From positions 321,401 through 385,400 of the forward strand of contig NZ_MQUQ01000005.1 in the NCBI RefSeq assembly GCF_001953865.1: 64,000 bases of DNA. The letters are read 5' to 3'. This document shows positions 62,966-64,000 of this stretch, in pieces. Below the pieces are notes generated by a model that saw only the letters and a program-made list of their open reading frames with translations, was not told where the DNA came from and did not search any database. Position numbers and translations under genes: made by a program. The stretch comes from Amycolatopsis coloradensis. GTDB lineage: Bacteria; Actinomycetota; Actinomycetes; Mycobacteriales; Pseudonocardiaceae. Every line of letters begins with the position of its first letter. Position 1 is the stretch's first letter.

Positions 62966-63370
62966 TCAGCGTGCGCGGTCCTGCTGCGCGCGCAGCAGGT
63001 CGCGGATCTCGGTGAGCAGTTCGACGTCGGTCGCCTCCGCCGGGCCCGCCTCTTCACCGCGCTTGCGCCGCTCCTGCACGTGCTTGACCGGCAGCACGAT
63101 CACGAAGTAGACGACGGCCGCGACCAGCACGAAGTTGATCGCCGCGTTGATCACGCCGCCGAAGTCGAGGAACGTGGAGTCGTTCTCGGCGAGGATGTTG
63201 AACCCCAGCCCCTTGGCGGCGTCCGAACCACCGATGGTGTTGATCAGCGGCTTGATCAGGCCGTTCGTGAAAGCCGTGACGATCGCTGTGAACGCGGCGC
63301 CGATGACCACCGCGACCGCGAGGTCGACGACGTTCCCGCGCATCAGGAAGTCCTTGAAACCCTTGAGCAA
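62966..63370 (-). CDS. mscL: Large-conductance mechanosensitive channel MscL
   Basis: 134 residues from a TTG with a GAGGAGAG ribosome site. N-terminal amphipathic KGFKDFLMRGNVVDLAVAVV, the pore-lining glycine/alanine-rich TM1 ending in AFTNGLIKP, a periplasmic loop, TM2 (about 75-95), and a charged cytoplasmic helix (KHVQERRKRGEE). A homopentameric channel that opens under membrane tension during osmotic downshock. Confidence 0.95.
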   Translation of the reverse strand: MLKGFKDFLMRGNVVDLAVAVVIGAAFTAIVTAFTNGLIKPLINTIGGSDAAKGLGFNILAENDSTFLDFGGVINAAINFVLVAAVVYFVIVLPVKHVQERRKRGEEAGPAEATDVELLTEIRDLLRAQQDRAR

Positions 63371-63410
63371 GACGCTCTCCTCTTCACAGCTTTTGACCGG
63401 GGGGACGCAG

Positions 63411-63430
63411 GCGCCCGCTTGAACGGGCGC
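63411..63430 (-). terminator. Terminator hairpin after the SAF-domain gene
   Basis: GCGCCCG (63411-63417) and CGGGCGC (63424-63430) with a 6-base loop, immediately beyond the stop of the leftward SAF/CpaB gene (63434). Confidence 0.55.
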
Positions 63431-63433
63431 GAG

Positions 63434-64000
63434 CTAGCGGAGGGTAACCGCCAGGGATCGTTCCAGCGAAGTGGCGGCGACCCGTGTCGCGATCGCGGCG
63501 GGCAGGGAGAGCAGCACCAAAGGTCCCTTGCTCCCGGCGCGGGCCGCCCTCGGCTCCGCGGTGTCCGGCGCGCCGACGGCCGCCACGACGGCGGCGCTGG
63601 CCAGCACGGACGCGTCGCGCCCGGCCTCGGCGGCCGCGACGACGTCGACGCGCTGACCCGGTCTGAGCAACTCCGCGACCCCGGCGTCGGCGAGCCTCAC
63701 CGGCACGGTCGAACTCCCCGGATCACCCGTTCCGGGGATGGCCGCTCTCACCAGCCGGACGTCGGTCAGCGGCTCACCCGCCCGCGCCGCGCCGACGAGC
63801 ATCCGGCCCTCGACCGAGGCGGCCTGGTCGGTGGCACCCTGTGGACGGACGTCCTCCGGGAGGTCCACGACCTCGAGGTCCCCGGCGCTCAGCAGCGTCC
63901 CGGCCGGGAGGTCACGGGCGGAGACCACGGTCGCGGCGCCGGGCGTGCCCCGCGCGGACCCGGGCAGGACGAGCGCGACCAGGCCGCCGAGCAGCAGGGA
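63434..64000 (-). CDS. SAF-domain (CpaB/RcpC-like) protein, N-terminus outside window
   Basis: 189 codons are visible; the frame continues past the right edge. A hydrophobic helix (SLLLGGLVALVLPG) is followed by the SAF domain: VVSARDLPAGTLLSAGDLEV, a strand-loop typical of Flp pilus assembly CpaB/RcpC proteins, then PVRLADAGVAELLRPGQRVDV. Such proteins act at the cell envelope, in pilus assembly or binding sugars. No tad genes are visible in the window. Confidence 0.8.
   Translation of the reverse strand, partial: SLLLGGLVALVLPGSARGTPGAATVVSARDLPAGTLLSAGDLEVVDLPEDVRPQGATDQAASVEGRMLVGAARAGEPLTDVRLVRAAIPGTGDPGSSTVPVRLADAGVAELLRPGQRVDVVAAAEAGRDASVLASAAVVAAVGAPDTAEPRAARAGSKGPLVLLSLPAAIATRVAATSLERSLAVTLR

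Noticed and set aside
1-64000. CRISPR array, rRNA genes, insertion sequences
   Set aside because: No regularly spaced repeats, no rRNA-like sequence and no intact transposase were seen; the possible remnants at 5217-5670 are too weak to call an insertion sequence.

Overview
The window is a high-GC actinobacterial chromosome segment. GTG and TTG starts are common, an AfsR-type regulator is present, and most operons are joined by 4-base ATGA/GTGA stop-start overlaps. The gene mix (MprAB-like two-component pair next to lspA, SAF/CpaB-type protein, pRiA4b ORF-3-type protein, DUF4394 protein, many TetR genes) fits Pseudonocardiales, perhaps Amycolatopsis. The genus is an inference.

Layout. 1-10.2 kb: ordinary accessory metabolism (ECF sigma/YciI pair, two SDR enzymes, two TetR regulators each with a visible palindromic operator, DoxX-like and other membrane proteins, a DUF4394 secreted protein, an AfsR-like SARP regulator). 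10.3-17.0 kb: a first SMC-based operon of the DUF2397/DUF2398/SMC family (here Jet1), lacking a jetD gene. 17.1-22.5 kb: lipoprotein, msrA, pRiA4b-type protein, P450, TetR and a frameshifted cupin. 22.4-30.5 kb: a complete four-gene operon of the same family (Jet2). 30.6-31.8 kb: an unrecognised gene broken by two in-frame TGA codons. 32.1-39.9 kb: a third, only distantly related SMC operon (Jet3, Wadjet-like kleisin/MukE-like/SMC/TOPRIM layout) whose SMC gene is interrupted by one in-frame TGA. 40.3-50.7 kb: a type I restriction-modification operon hsdM-hsdS-hsdR whose HsdR carries a C-terminal AlbA_2 domain, followed at once by a 1243-residue RecD-like helicase with a C-terminal nuclease-like domain. 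51.1 kb: tRNA-Arg(CCT), whose 3' end faces this defence region. 51.6-64 kb: core-type genes (response regulator, TRIC channel, MprAB-like pair, lspA, DeoR regulator plus galT, HtrA-like protease, second two-component pair, MBL-fold hydrolase, MogA/MoaB-like protein, mscL, SAF/CpaB protein).

How it fits together. The central 30-40 kb is a defence island: three SMC loop-extrusion-type systems (Wadjet family, known to restrict plasmids) and one type I RM system with an unusual helicase-nuclease partner. The right half of the island (about 31.6-51.1 kb) has visibly lower GC and more relaxed codon use than its flanks, it borders a tRNA gene, and it contains decayed genes, all consistent with horizontal acquisition. 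On the right flank, matching tandem 8-bp repeats with an 11-bp period lie upstream of both the MprA-like regulator and the HtrA-like protease, suggesting an envelope-stress regulon like mycobacterial MprAB-PepD.
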